A DNA stretch of 64,000 nt from Casuarius casuarius (lineage: Eukaryota; Chordata; Aves; Casuariiformes; Casuariidae), in the NCBI GenBank assembly GCA_003342895.1, contig PTFA01000111.1:594199-658198 (forward strand). Reading direction: 5' to 3'. A program made the translations under genes and the position numbers. Positions 39,335-52,400 of the stretch are shown here, piece after piece (the stretch's first letter is position 1; the number at the start of each line of letters is the position of its first letter). The notes beneath the pieces were generated by a model, which made no database searches, was not told where the DNA came from, and saw only the letters and a program-made list of their open reading frames with translations.

Positions 39335-42300
39335 TTCTTGGGCTTTAGAGCTACAACAAGGAAAATAGGAATGTCTTTTGAACTAGACAGTGCAATCATC
39401 ACAGGTCCCTATTAGAGCAGGGTTTTTATTTGTTTTGCATATGCTAATCTTGTGGACACAATTCTAGATACTTTGTCAAAATAGCTATCAATACTTATAT
39501 TACTCTTTGCAGTTTGCTTTTTTTCCGGGGAGCCTGTTGCCCTTCTCTGTATTTTAAGAAGGGGAAATAGAGTCACAGAGAAAGAGTAACATGTCCCTTG
39601 TTATGCAATAAGCCCATGACAGATTCAGAAACAGAACCTGCATTTTCAAACAGTGTACTGTCTGTGTCCAGATGCAACATCCTGTAAAACGATGGTGCCT
39701 TGGAAGCAGTATCAGTGAAGCAGGTTTTATAGTGGTGGACTATCATATCCTGGAGGTGTACTGTACATGTATCAATGCAACTGCATAGTGACAGTGAGCT
39801 CAAAAAGTCTACAGAAGCCTATGCTAAAAAGCAGTAGGTGTATTGTTCATCATCAACCCCTTTGTAGACAAAATTTGAAGGTATTTGCAAAAACTTGAGA
39901 TTAACAATGCTATTTCTCTGTTTGGCTCTTCATTTACTATCAGTTGGCATGCTAACCACCTGTGAATTACTTATTTTCTCTCACTGTTCTTTACAGGTAA
40001 AGTATTTGAAGTGAGCTTATAGTCATTTGATCCACATTAATTTTCAGTGTCACAGATCAGATTTTCATCAATTCACTGCAAGACATGACAGTGTTCTGGA
40101 ATAGCTAATGAAAAAGACATCAAGGTTGGGTTTGACAAATGTAGTATAGTTACTGTAACATCAGCTAGTAGTAAACAGTCTTCTCCTAGCAAATCAAAAT
40201 AAGAATATCTAAAGGAGCTATTTTCCAACAATGTGAACTAAAAGGGAAACTTAGAAATAGCTATTTTTAATCTACCAGTGATGGATGTCACTATTTTAAC
40301 AATGTTAAATTATTTTATAAGGAGCTATCACTTCATTTCAGTGAATTGCTACTTACCTAGCAGCCCTAGTCACCCTGCTGGGATGAAACACACAGTAATT
40401 GTCATATTTGGTCAGAATGAAAGTCTGTCTAATCCAGTATATCATTTACAAATGTAGCCAGGACCAGATCCTTCTCATGAAGATTAAGGAAATCCCATGA
40501 TCTTGGAACAGAAACAGTTTCCCTGTGTGTTTTACAAAAGTTTACTGTCAACTTTGATGCAATTTTAACAATCTAGTGGCCAAAGTACTGGAAGACAAAA
40601 AGTGCATTACAGTAATGTTATTGCCAATGAACATCATATGCATTTCATTTTCATTAGAAATAGTGTTGGATTTGGTATCTGAGAATATGAGATGAATATT
40701 AACCTAGATACTTGATTTTTACTGTCTAAGTTGCTAAACTAGCAACTAATTTATTTCAATCTATGAGTAATATATATTTTTCCTATTACAGTGGTCACCT
40801 TGATATCCCAAATGAGATCAGTATATCCTGCTCAACAAAGAAGTGATAAGCTAAAAGGCATGGCAGAAAAGAAAGAGGGTAAACAGTTGTTGTAAAGTAT
40901 CGTGATCACCTCAGGGCAGAATTAGGACCAGAATAAACATCCTAGGTCCTCTGTCAGGGGGGCCTCACTGCTTCTCTGCAAGAGCTGGTCATGATGTCCG
41001 AGAGTACAGTCACTCTTCACTCACCCCCTCCTACTGCAATACAATCCTATTCCTTTGAGTTTTAAAGATCCCTACTGCCCTTTTCTGTCTCCAGATCCAA
41101 TTTTGGAGATAAGCCACTGTCACTGGCAGTAATACTAGGCTTAGTCATCGCTTGTGCTTTGTTTGGAGATGGATCTTTTTTAATAGAAGTGGAGGAATAG
41201 GCATCAGTACCAGAAAATAATACAGAGGAGGAAGATTAGGCCACAAACAGTTCATTTGACAAGTGACACATTTGGAGTTAGGTGCTAAGAGGTGCTCTTA
41301 CTGGGTGGTGTTAAATTGTCTGGTTTGGCTTACAGCTCTCAGAGTTTACAGAATTGCCTTGCAAGAGGAACCCACTGCAATCCTTTTCTATTTGTTTCTT
41401 TCCCACCTGAACTGACATCCCTCTAGAATATGTCAGCTTCACTGGGGAAACTCTTTAACTAGTAACAATTCAAACTGACCCATCAACAATATTAATAATC
41501 TTTATTAACAGAGTTTGTGTGTGTGTTTTTTCCCTGTATTTTCTTTTTACAAGTTCATTCAGTAGTCCTCTTCAAATTTGCAACATTTCACTGCATCAGC
41601 AGCTATGGAGAATAGTCAGTCAAAATATTTACAAGCACTACTGAGCTATCCATCCCATATTCCTGCCAAGATAAGATTGGTCCCGATGCTGTAGTTTTCA
41701 TGAAATTATCCAGTCTAGTTTTTTTTGAAATAATATCTTAATCCATAAATAAGATTTTCTATATAACAGTGACTCATTTGCTAGCTGTAAGGTTGATGAA
41801 ACTTGTAAAGATTTCTGATCTTTAGAGGATAAGACCTAAGTTCAGAGGGCTTTGGTACTCCTAGGGATATAATGTGATGAAAGTTGCTCTCAGTGCTTGT
41901 GGGGAGAGGGAGGGCAAGAAAATCTTTTTATGATGTGGTCTTTTGAATATTTTGGGGGGCTATGATAGGATAATTGCCTGTCAGGTTCCCAAAATCCTGT
42001 TGAACTTCTTCCTTTAAAGCACAAGAGAGTTCTTCTGTGCTATTTTCACCCAGTGTCTGCAATTTATGAATGTTTGTGCGTGGGTTAGAAATGCATATAT
42101 GCAACTCAAGGAATCATTTTAAACAATTTTTTAGGTTAAGTAGCCAAAGTAGCTTTTTTCTTTCTTTTTTTTTTTACATANCTATTCCCAAATTTCTGCT
42201 GCGCTTCTGAAGCAAAATGATATAATTTCTGATCTACTCCACTAGACAAACTCCGAACTCCAGACTGTAGAAACATAACACTTTTTTCTTTCATTGATTA

Positions 42301-45300
42301 GATCTGAACTTTTATTTCAGCAGTATTCTGCATACCACTGTTGTTTTAGGAGCTTAATCATATTAATTTTATTTCAATATTTTTTTTTTTATCTTTGTCC
42401 TACACAAATAAAATCTCTGCAATTTACCTTGACAGCTCTAGTCATATCCAGATTATTTTCATTTTCTAACCAGTGAAGCCTGTCTTTGAGTTTAGGCAGT
42501 TGTTTCGGGAGTTTGCATTTTGNGGTATTCTTCAGCCCTTTTCTTCTTTCACTATGTGAAAGAGGAAGAAGAAATTCATAGTCAAAATTATCTGACTGCA
42601 AAAATATACACAGTTGCAAATTTATGGTGGATTTAACCTACTCTACAGCTGGATAAACAGCTGCTATACATTTAAACTACTGTGGACTCCATTTTTTCTT
42701 CAGGTCTGAACTCCAGTCATCCATACTCTGATTATGTCAGTTGACATTCAGCTTCAACTCTTTAGTGAGCCAGCTGGCAGGGAAACTATGGATTGCATTC
42801 AAGCCTTGTCCCAGCAGACCCTATGTATGATGACCAGAACTATACTTCTTAAAGCCAATTCACAGAGCTCCTCTCATGGCTTCCCATGCCCTGAAGCCCA
42901 GACTTTTTGCCAAATTGTCCATGCTTGCCCTGACCTTGGCTTCTTTCTGCAGAAGTCCATACATGATGGGCTGCAGGGCAGCGCTTTATTTTCTGCAGAA
43001 GGTCTCTGCCTACCATGTCTTACGTAAGGAGGATGATAATTTCTGTCACAGAGAAAACCAACATCCTCACTCCTACTTTGAACGCACCCATAGNTGAGAG
43101 CACAGCATTACTGGGATGAAATTTTACGGCAGCAAATGAAGGCTATCTCCTAGGATCTCCTAGGATCCTGTGTCTAAACGAACAGGGGAGCCATACAGAA
43201 TTTTATTTTAAATTCAGGAAGGTTTATTTTCTGCCATGTTCTACTCTATCTTTGATGACCTACACACAGTGAATGGCAGGGGATCTACAACTGAGACATC
43301 TCAGATTTCAGGCAACTTCAGCTAAGTTCCAGAACTAGTTCCAGATGAATCCTCAGTGAATGGGATTCCCAGAATTCAAAAAACGAAAAGAAGAGCCTTT
43401 CACCCAGCCTGAAGTCCCAGAAGAGCGAACTTTTAGGATGCTAAGGTTTCAGAGTCAACTGCTCAAGAGATCCTTCAGGACCACATTCACTTCTCTCATG
43501 GCCCACATAAACACATTGCTGTGCATAATCATTCTGACATTTGTAGAAGAAGAGATATAGATGTATCAGCTCTTGGTAGGAGAAGTGCTTTATGAGATAC
43601 TGACTGGTTTGTAGGATGTGGCCTCTAGGATGTAAGAACCATTAAGACACATTGTTCATGGCATTCATGCCTCCTCAGCAAACTGTATCTTCATCACTTA
43701 TGAGATGTCATGAGAAGCAAAAGTTCTAGGCTAAGGATATGAGTGGGGGGAAACCTGTTCTGATTAGTGAGGCTGCACATATCCCAAAGAAATTACATCT
43801 TTCTCATCTTTTGTAAGGGACTGTTGAACTTAGTGGGGCTAATGTTTCATTGTGCCAGAGGTGTGTATCTGTGCTGACCAACCAATACGTAACACTCTCA
43901 GAATGGAATTGCAGCAGGAAATATCATTAGCGCAACATTTATATAACAAGGCTGGTCCTGATGATGTAATGACTGATCTGTTTCTAGAAGGGATCTATCC
44001 ATGTGCCTCTTCACCCCACCATTACCTTCTCTAGCCAAGGGTTTGTCCTAAACCCAAATCCTCCCCATAATTCCTATTGTTGTCTAGACCTGTTATGGAG
44101 AAAAGAAAGGGCCCTAATGGGACTTGTGTCAGGCCATTCCTGGCGGCAGGAATAGCAACAATCAGAATAATCGCAGTGTCGTTCCTGAGGCAGGAGAGTT
44201 GTTTATAAAGAAGAGTCTAGAAGCTCAAGAACTGTGCAAAATGGTGGTTATTCATGTAAACATTCATGCACTAGAAATTTCTGATGCAGAAGGAGCTGCA
44301 AGATAGCTGATGAGCCAAAGTTCATGTCTGCTGAAATACAGGGTGTACAAAAATGGCATGAGTGAGGATTAGGTAATGTCTATAATAGGAATACAATTGG
44401 CTTGAGCCGCTAAATTCTACAAACACCAATAATCTCATGCAGCTACCAGTGGCAGTATAGGAATAGTCTATAAGGTAAATCAATATTTGTTTGTATCAAG
44501 CTGTACCTTAAATTATTTTTTACTGACCACTAATCTTAAGAGCATTCTATTTCCCTTTAGATGTGTTTTTGCTGTAGTGAGTTGAGAAATACAGAATATA
44601 TGAGGAGAAAGTTTGTACTTTGAAGAGTGCTATCAGTAGAAGATAACTGAATCTTAATTATTTTTACGTGTTTGGCAAGTCTATTCTTGCAGGTAAGAAA
44701 GCAGATGATCCTCTTGTGGTGAACTTCGATTGCTGGTGGGTAGTTGAGGCTGACTGGAAAGTGGCTTGATGGGGAAAATTGTGAGTTTGCCAGAAGAATG
44801 ATTTGGGGTAGAATTTTTAAATATGAAAAAGAGTTCAGTAAAAATTACCAAGGATAATGGTTAATATGACAGAGCTAGAGGCTGTCAGGAAAAGTTCTAT
44901 TTTAAACATGGTTGAGTTATTGTTTAAATTCTATCTTGCATCACCACAAATCAAGACAGTTTCTGTCTTTCTTTATGGGAAGAAGACAACACACTGCTTT
45001 ACTGATTATTAAGGAGAACAAATGGTACTATTTAGGCCCTAGCCTTCTTTGGAGATGGTGTAGGGAGTTCATATGTGGAACTTAATCCTGCTCAGGCTTG
45101 CATATCATCCAGAATTAATCACACAGTTAGTATCATTTTGTATATTACGCACAGAGTGATAGCACTGTAAGAGGACTGAGACAACACAAATAAAGAAAAA
45201 GTAGGAAAAGAGTGGTCTTTATTTGACTTGGTTTCTTCCTCAATCTACTTTGTCTTTCTGAAGGCAGTTTGTGGCTGCCCAAAGAGATCAATCTCTGTAC

Positions 45301-45528
45301 ACTGACCACAGGGTTCCTGGGTTTTTGTTGGTTTTGTATTAGAACTTAAGGGTGAGAAAGGGCATAGCAGTTTTTGTGGTTTTTTTTCCCCCCCAGAGAC
45401 AAGAGAAAATGACCTATTTCCTCTGTCAACCTTAAAAACATTCCTTTTATGTTAAGCCAATTGACTGTAATATAATTGAAGTCATAGCTTAGATTTGTGA
45501 TTCTTGGGTACTTTTCTTCATCCAGCCC

Positions 45529-45605
45529 NTAACCTGCAGTGTGATCTGGGGCAAATCACTTAACCTNCTTTTGCCTCAGTTTACTGAGCTGTAAAATCCA
45601 TACTA
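45529..45605 (+). mobile_element. MIR: MIR / CORE-SINE-like relic
   Basis: The segment 'tgcagtgtgatctggggcaa' followed by 'atcacttaacct', 'ttgcctcagttt' and 'gagctgtaaaat' matches the hallmark order of the MIR core and its 3' flank. The two Ns and a few substitutions interrupt the match. MIR-type sequences occur at low copy and high divergence in bird genomes, so this would be an ancient amniote insertion. No tRNA-derived head is recognisable upstream, so only the central portion survives. Confidence 0.72.
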
Positions 45606-47600
45606 TGACACTATTTTTCCTTCCTATGACAATTATTATTCAAATGAATATTACTCCATATCAAATTATTACATTGAAGAATGTTACTGATTTGAAATAA
45701 TCTTTGTAACTGTTGTTAAGATTGTCAAGTACCTTTTGTAGCTAATATACTATCAATTTTATTATTTTGTTGTTCCTGAATCTTCTTACATTTTATGAAT
45801 ACACTGCATCTGTGATATATCAAGAGAGTCATGATACTGTTGAATAGGCTCCTATCACTCACAGAGAGCTCAGACAATTTCTACATGATGTCTTGTGTTA
45901 AAATGCTTGTATTTATAGTCTGCCAATAAGAACCTTTGTTTTTTTGCTAAAGCCAGTGGAAGGCTATAAAGACACATCTTTTCTTAATTTTTACTTTTAA
46001 GGGTTTACTCCAAAACAAATTTTGTACTTAGTTCTGGCTTCTACACAGCTTTCTTGAATTCATCTTCCAGCCAGAGAGCTCATCAGAGAGTGCTGGTGAT
46101 TCTAAGAAGGCAGCTGAAAATCTCAGCATCCTGAACTGACTCAGTGGCTCCGTTAGATACGCCTAAATCTACTCGCATCAGGACTAAGCTTTCTATAGAA
46201 AGCTTTGACAGGACAACACAATTTCTCTAAAACAGGCAACCACTTACTATTTACTGATAAACNAAAGTTTTTGAGTCAGAAAGTCATGTTATTCTTTGTC
46301 ACCTTTAGAGCAGAACAGAGTCCAAAATTCATGAAGTATTTGTTTTGAAGTATTCTTTTTCTCTGGTAAATTCGACTTTAACTAGTTTGTCTCTATAGTT
46401 CTGTAAAATTATTGGATGCAAGTACTATACTGATAAGTTTGAATGCCTCTCTGTGACATGATCTGAGACACAACTATTCTGCAGTGCGTCTTTGTCTTTG
46501 GAAAATCTTCTTCTGCTTTGAGTGAACTCAATTTAAAAGAATTGATAGGTTTACCTAATAGTAATTCATTTCTATGACAGTATTAATCATGGTACGATGC
46601 AATAAAATGTGCACTATATTTGCTGGAAGATACTACAAAGGTAATACTCTTATTTGCTATAAAATTACTATTTGTATAATTCATTACTATTGTGTGGTCA
46701 ATACAAATAGAAATGCAAGAATACAAAAAATATATAAAATCATACTTCATGCTTTATATAGTTAAAAGAACAATATCACAAGTTAAAACTCTATCCTTGT
46801 TAATATTATATGTAACATCAAAAGATCTTCTGTGGATCAGTGTTTCTTGACATGATTCTTTCACATTACAAATACAAATACATATTTGCAAGAAATACAG
46901 TGTGTCTGGTTGTCCTTGACAGCAACACACACTGAATTTAGAGGATAGAGCCACATGCCTGTGAGAGGATTCTGGCAATATTCCATGTAACTCAGGAGAT
47001 ATTCAGAATTAGCCTTGCATTGTACATTGTTTGCTGTCCTTCACTTCTTTAACTACCAGCACCAAGTGCCACAGTAGGTGGAGATTTTCTNTTCCTCCAG
47101 ATCTCTTTTCTTCTCTGAAATATCTTTAGTTAGCACTTTTTTTTCCTAAATGAAAATATTCCTAATAGAAAAACAGGACCGTCAAAGCATATCTCAAGCA
47201 ATGTATAAACAGCAAATGGATGACAGAAAAGTGATCCTTAAAATAAGTGCTCAGAAAAACATTCTCAGTGTATTAATTCTGGCACTCTTCAGTAAATGAT
47301 GGAGATTAATGAGAAATAAATTAATCTGTTTTTAGAAAATGCAGCATTATGGAGAAATGTTCCTTGTAGGTGGAATTTGATTTTGTGTTACAAATGCTAC
47401 TTTACTTTAACTTTAGGTTAAAACAATAGCAGCATCAGGTTAAAATATTCAGATTCATTTATCTTTAAAAAGCCCTAATATTTCTATTAATAAATGGAAA
47501 ATTAACTTCTTTCTTCAAACCCATTTGAAAGGTTTCTGGAGAAGGAGGGGACTAGAACTAAAAAAAGAAGTCCAGCACAATTCTTATTTAAGTTACCTTT
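45606..47600. other. Unannotated AT-rich DNA
   Basis: No gene or confident repeat is seen. A 20-bp perfect palindrome at 46186-46205 is listed separately. Open frames are up to 74 codons. Confidence 0.5.
46186..46205. repeat. Perfect 20-bp palindrome
   Basis: AAGCTTTCTATAGAAAGCTT equals its own reverse complement, with two HindIII sites at the ends and TATA at the centre. There is no spacer, so it would extrude as a loop-less cruciform or serve as a dimeric binding site. Confidence 0.9.
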
Positions 47601-47672
47601 GAGCAGAAGGTGGGACTAAATAACCTCCTGAAGTCATTCCAAACTAAGTTATCTTATGATCCTATGATTTAT
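47601..47672 (+). mobile_element. CR1: CR1 3'-end fragment
   Basis: The segment 'gggactaaataacctcctgaagtcattccaaactaagttatc' followed by 'ttatgatcctatgattt' corresponds to the conserved CR1 end: 'ggactagatgacct', 'tcccttccaacc' and the octamer tail. It is short and diverged; its 5' limit is not clear. Confidence 0.65.
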
Positions 47673-48009
47673 ATATGATTTTTTACTGATTGTAAACACA
47701 GACCCTTTTATCTGTTGGAAGATGCTTGAATTACCATTAAATTTTGATAAATATCCTATACAGCTGACATCAGAGAACTTTACATATGTACACTATTTTT
47801 TACAACATTTTTAGTGCACCATTTAGTACACCTTTTATTAATGCTGTATTCAAATTGCAATACTGATTTCACCACCTCTTTCCAGGGTCTTTGCAAGGCC
47901 CAATTAAAATGTTCATGACCATCTATGCTCTATGAATATGGGAACATGAAACTCATGGTAATCCTAATAGAAGAAGTGTTTGTTCCCTTCTATTTGGTCA
48001 TGGTGAGAT

Positions 48010-48538
48010 TGCTTGTGCAATAGTGTGTCCTGTTTTGGACCCTGAATGTGAGTGAGAGATTGAGAAACTGGTAAGAGTCCAGGAGACTAAACCATTAGTA
48101 CAGTTAGGGGGGCTTTAGCATACGGATATATAAGGCGAACTAAGGGCCCCAGCATTGTTTAACATACAGAAGAGACAACTAAGGAGGGATCTTACTGCAG
48201 TCTTCCTTTACCTGAAAGGGTGTTATAGAGAAGATGGAACCAAACTCTTCTCACAGATGCACAGTTAAAGCATAAGAGGCAACAGTCACAACTCACAAGA
48301 AGAGAAATTCCAGGTGGACATAAAGGGAAAATAAAAAAAATCTTCACTGTGAGTAGCACTGAGGACAGGAGTGGATTGCCCGGATTGCCTGTGGAATCTC
48401 CGTCCTTTGAGGTTTTTAATACTTGACTGGTTATGGCTATGAGCAAACTGATCTAACATTGAAACTAGCTTTGCTCTGAGCAGGAAATTGGACTAGGTCC
48501 CTTCCAACCTACCTTATTCTATGATTCTGTGATTCTGA
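48010..48538 (+). mobile_element. CR1: CR1 LINE, 5'-truncated 3' segment
   Basis: The order of blocks follows the CR1 3' end: 'gtgtgtcctgttttgga', 'gatcttactgcagtcttcctttacctgaaaggg', 'agaagatggaaccaaactcttctcac', 'agaggcaacagtcacaa', 'cttcactgtgag' and 'ggactaggtcccttccaacct'. It ends in the octamer-type tail 'attctatgattctgtgattct' (48517-48537). CR1 copies end in such octamers, not poly-A, and are usually 5'-truncated as here. Frames are broken, so it is not active. Of the CR1 pieces in the window it is the best preserved. Confidence 0.88.
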
Positions 48539-48836
48539 ACAATATGCCCCACCACTTCTTCCAGAAGTGGGTAAGTGAGGGAACAAAGGGAAAGGAAGAA
48601 AAACAAGTTACGGAAAGTTGGAAAAAGAGTAGGTTAGAGGCAGAAGACAGCATCAAATCCCTTGACCACTGAAGTCAAGACCGAGCAGCTGACTTGAGTT
48701 TATCTGAGTTTATCTCAGTTAATCCAAGAATTTACTATAGTATTGATAATAGTTTAGAAAATAATTCTTAGGTGAAATCATACAAAACTTTAATGTGAGA
48801 TCCTTGTTTGTTTATTTTTTAATATAACATGCAGTT
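48539..48836. other. Short spacer between CR1 and LTR-like element
   Basis: About 300 bp of AT-rich sequence with a near-perfect duplicated decamer (gagtttatct, about 48696-48716). Nothing else is recognised. Confidence 0.5.
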
Positions 48837-49450
48837 TGTGACCGACTAATAACCCCTACAATGGGAGAAGGCTCAGACAGCAAGGTGCCCCATGAAGCTT
48901 AGGAATAATGTAGGATGTGGCTTGTTAATCCTTGCTGTTGCATAGAGAACTGACTTTATCTCAACACAAAGGGAACCGGAGGGTGACCTTTGTTTTAGAT
49001 AAGCAGCCATAGCTGTTAACTGTACCAGATGTAAATGTCTCCCTTAGTTAGCCAGACCAGCATGAGAGAAGTGTATAAGTGTATATGTGGCTCAGCCCAA
49101 CACAGAGTATAAAACCTCAACAGCTAACAAAGGAATTTTGAAGAGAGCAACAGGCTTGAGCTGGCTTCAGCCGACGTATTCCTTTCCAGTGTGACTGGGG
49201 ACACCCAGCGTCATGACAGTGAGAATATTATAGAGACTGGTAATTGGCAATCGCATTGGTATTGGTGATTGAACTGTATAAGTGTACACTNGTACTGTGA
49301 TTTTAGTACATTGCTGAATCACTCTTCTAAATCAAAAATCCCATGTAACATCAAATATCTTCAAAATAAACTTTTATGTTAAACTTTGCACTCTCCATAT
49401 GTGTGGAATATCTAAAAGAACCTGTTTAGAGAGTACAGGACTCTGAAACA
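48837..49450 (+). mobile_element. Probable solo LTR of an endogenous retrovirus
   Basis: The segment opens TGTGACCG and can be closed at CTCTGAAACA, giving TG...CA ends about 614 bp apart. It contains a TATA box (TATAAAA, 49108-49114) and an AATAAA signal (49365-49370), about 255 bp apart, in LTR order. The pentamer CAGTT occurs directly before the start (48832-48836) and overlapping the end (49449-49453). It could be the target duplication if the terminus is shifted by two bases. The boundaries are therefore approximate. No viral coding sequence flanks it. Confidence 0.55.
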
Positions 49451-52400
49451 GTTACGTGCTTTTTATAACCTGTATGCATGATAGTTACAGTTTTTATTTT
49501 CCTTAATGTTGAATAGCATACAAGAAAGTGTTTTATCTTAAATCATATTTGCTGAGATCTATGTTCATTTCTTGTCCTTAAATTTCTCGCATTGAAATTT
49601 ATGAATTATCATAGAGACATCTACCTCCAAATATAATAGCTGAGAATGCCAATTAAAATACAACAGCAGGAGAACGTTATTATTTAGTCACTGCAGTATT
49701 TTAAAAACAAAAAAAAAATCAAATATTTTTTGAGAGTGGAGGATGACTGTGGCATATGAACTGAGGCCCATCCCATATCTTTTCCTCAGTGAGTGAAAGT
49801 GTGACAAAATCACACTTGTCATCTGAAAAAAAAAGTGACATTCTTCAGTTCTCTTTAATTTATACAAATTCATCCCAACACCACAATATGAAGGTACATG
49901 TCCACTTAGTCTTTGGAAAGATTACTGTTAGGACCAACATAGGTTATTGCAAAGGATTGCTAAATACCTGTAAATGGTTGCTGTTGAAATTCAAAATGGA
50001 ATGCACTGAGATAAACACAGTTACCCTTTATCTAGATGTAAAACCACTTTTTTCCTTTTGCTAGCCTAAAACCTCAAACAGAATATCAGCATATATTTTC
50101 TTAACACTGAATAATTTGTAAGAATCAGAACTCCCACATAATTAGGAACAAATCCTGTACCAGCACCTTTTATGGAATTGTCACTGGATGCAAGACAGTA
50201 GTAAACTTTCACTGTGTGAGGGAAGGATCACCAGGTTTCAGGAGATGACACAAATGAATTACCAAGTTCCATACGGCAAAGAGCTGTATCTCAGGGTGGA
50301 AAGTCACACGATAGGCCGAGGAAACAGGAGTCTGCAATCTAGATGAAGCACTGGTAGCCCCAAAGTACAATTCTTCCCATCTTTCTATTGTCTTCCCTTG
50401 GTCCTGGACTACACAAACAGCTCCAGTATGATGGAGTCATATTCTACTACATGTTGGTCTGATTCACTTGGTTTGACAACTTCTGTTGGCATAATTTATA
50501 TATATTTCGGTGACTTGTAGCCCCCAAAACAGGGGACACAAATTTCTCATGAACTTTTATCTACTAATGTGAGTCGATTTTATGGATAATATATTGGTGA
50601 CAGAAGAACTAGAGACAACTGTAATAGTAACGAAAAAATGAAGGGGCGGGAAGCTTGTACAGCTATTTTTCCACATGCACACACATATGCCCACACCATA
50701 TACACATTTGTATATACCTATATCTATTACTATATCTATNGGTCCGTCTGTCATCTTTCTATCTTGCACCAGGAAGAGAAAACTGTCAGGAAAAAAACCT
50801 TCCCCACTGACTCCGGTAAATCTACCTATCTCTGACACCACATGGATTTACAGGCAACATCTATATCAGTCTATGAAATGGGCTATGCCTGAGGCCAACT
50901 GTCATGGCACAGCTATACGCTTCTACTCCCTAGAACAAGGAGACAATATCCATACTTTGTGGATACGATTCCTTTCCCATGTTGTCTTCCAGGCCCAAGC
51001 ACTGTCCGTGCCCAAGCAGTACCTGAGAGAGTGTTAGACAGTCCAGACCAAAAGTTGACTAGGAAGAGTGCTAAAAAATTAATAATATGGATGTCCATGT
51101 GACAGTATTTGGAACTGTGACCTGTCCATGCTTAGTTTACAAGTATAGACATAGCAAAGGATTGTCCAGAGTTCCAACCAATTCAGTAGTTAGACACCTA
51201 AGCAATTAATTAATATCTGTATATTGAGAGCAAATATACGTCATGACGAGTAGCACACACTTCTCTTTGCAAATTTCTGAAAACAGCCTGAAAGAAAAAG
51301 CTGGAGAGAGAAGGNTTAACCATTAAAATAAAAACAGGCAGTTAAAAACAGCTTTCTGTAAGAGCTACAAAGTATTAGACATGTCAAAATAGGAAATTAG
51401 ATTTATTAAATACTCCACCCCCCCAAAAAAATAAACTAAATTAAGAAAGTGATTCAGGACGTATGTGTGTAATAATTGTCCAAATGTGATTAAAGTCTGA
51501 AAATATAACACAGCTTGCAGAAAGAAAAAAAGAAGTATCATTCAAACAACAATGCAGGATACAGGCAGAACAGTTGGATGAAGCTGAGATTTTTTTGAAT
51601 GTTTGCTATCAGTTACCTGTGTCCTAAGCCACAACATTTGGGTTTAGATCCAAATGGCTATGAAGCTCAGCTATGTCTGCATATGAAAANATTTTCATTG
51701 AAATTCTGTTACCATACAACAGTCAGCGAATCAGGTGTGGCGATCTCAGTTTCATAAGCAGCTGTTAGCAGAAGATATGTTTATCTTGTGAGACTGAGAT
51801 CAAATGCGAGGGACTTCTAGGCAACTGATAATCACTAGAAGTATGTTTATTAAAACTATCTCTTTAGTTAGTATCAACCTAGCAGACTTTAATTATGAAG
51901 TCTACTTCTTTGACAAAAGCTAGAACTCTTTAGTAATTTAAAGGGAAACCAAAAAAAGTAAGGATTTTTGAGATCTATTTCCATCAGTGGGAGATTTGGA
52001 ATAAGGTAAGGGTCATGGCTGAGTACTTTTTAATGTCCTTGCTCCAAATAGAAGTGAGGTGGGAAGACTGACACGAGTTCTCCATCAGGGCTATAAAAAC
52101 AAACAAACAAAAAAAACCACTTTAGCATTTGCAAAACGTTTTAGGAAAGCATTTTAATGTCAGCTCATTCTAGTTACTTTCTTTGCATGTTTGCAGGAAT
52201 GTCATGACCTTCTGGCAGCCTCCAACACTTTAACTGCTCTTTACATGTTACTGTACCTCGATTTCCACTTTTAAAACACAGTTTGTACGATCTCAGTAGA
52301 AAAAGCTTCCTTTTTGTTAGCTTAATTTCCTATTGAATTGTGCCTTTTTTTTTTTCCTCCAGTCCTATTTGGTTGACAAAGATGCCTTTTTCTCTGGCTG

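Larger units (their letters stand above)
28798..45528. other. Long unannotated AT-rich stretch
   Basis: About 16.7 kb without a gene or element that I can support. Open frames are up to about 106 codons and have no domains. Ns are frequent, especially 32-36 kb. Simple tracts include T18 at about 30279-30297 and C12 at about 30789-30800. Two strong inverted repeats (29589-29618, 39304-39334) and a repeat-free stretch at 31530-31800 are noted separately. Frames near 42734-43560 and 43852-44306 cluster but match nothing I recognise. Confidence 0.5.

Noticed and set aside
42734..44306. Cluster of open frames considered as a decayed receptor or other retro-pseudogene
   Set aside because: Both strands were read for membrane segments and family motifs; none matched, and frames are in unrelated phases.
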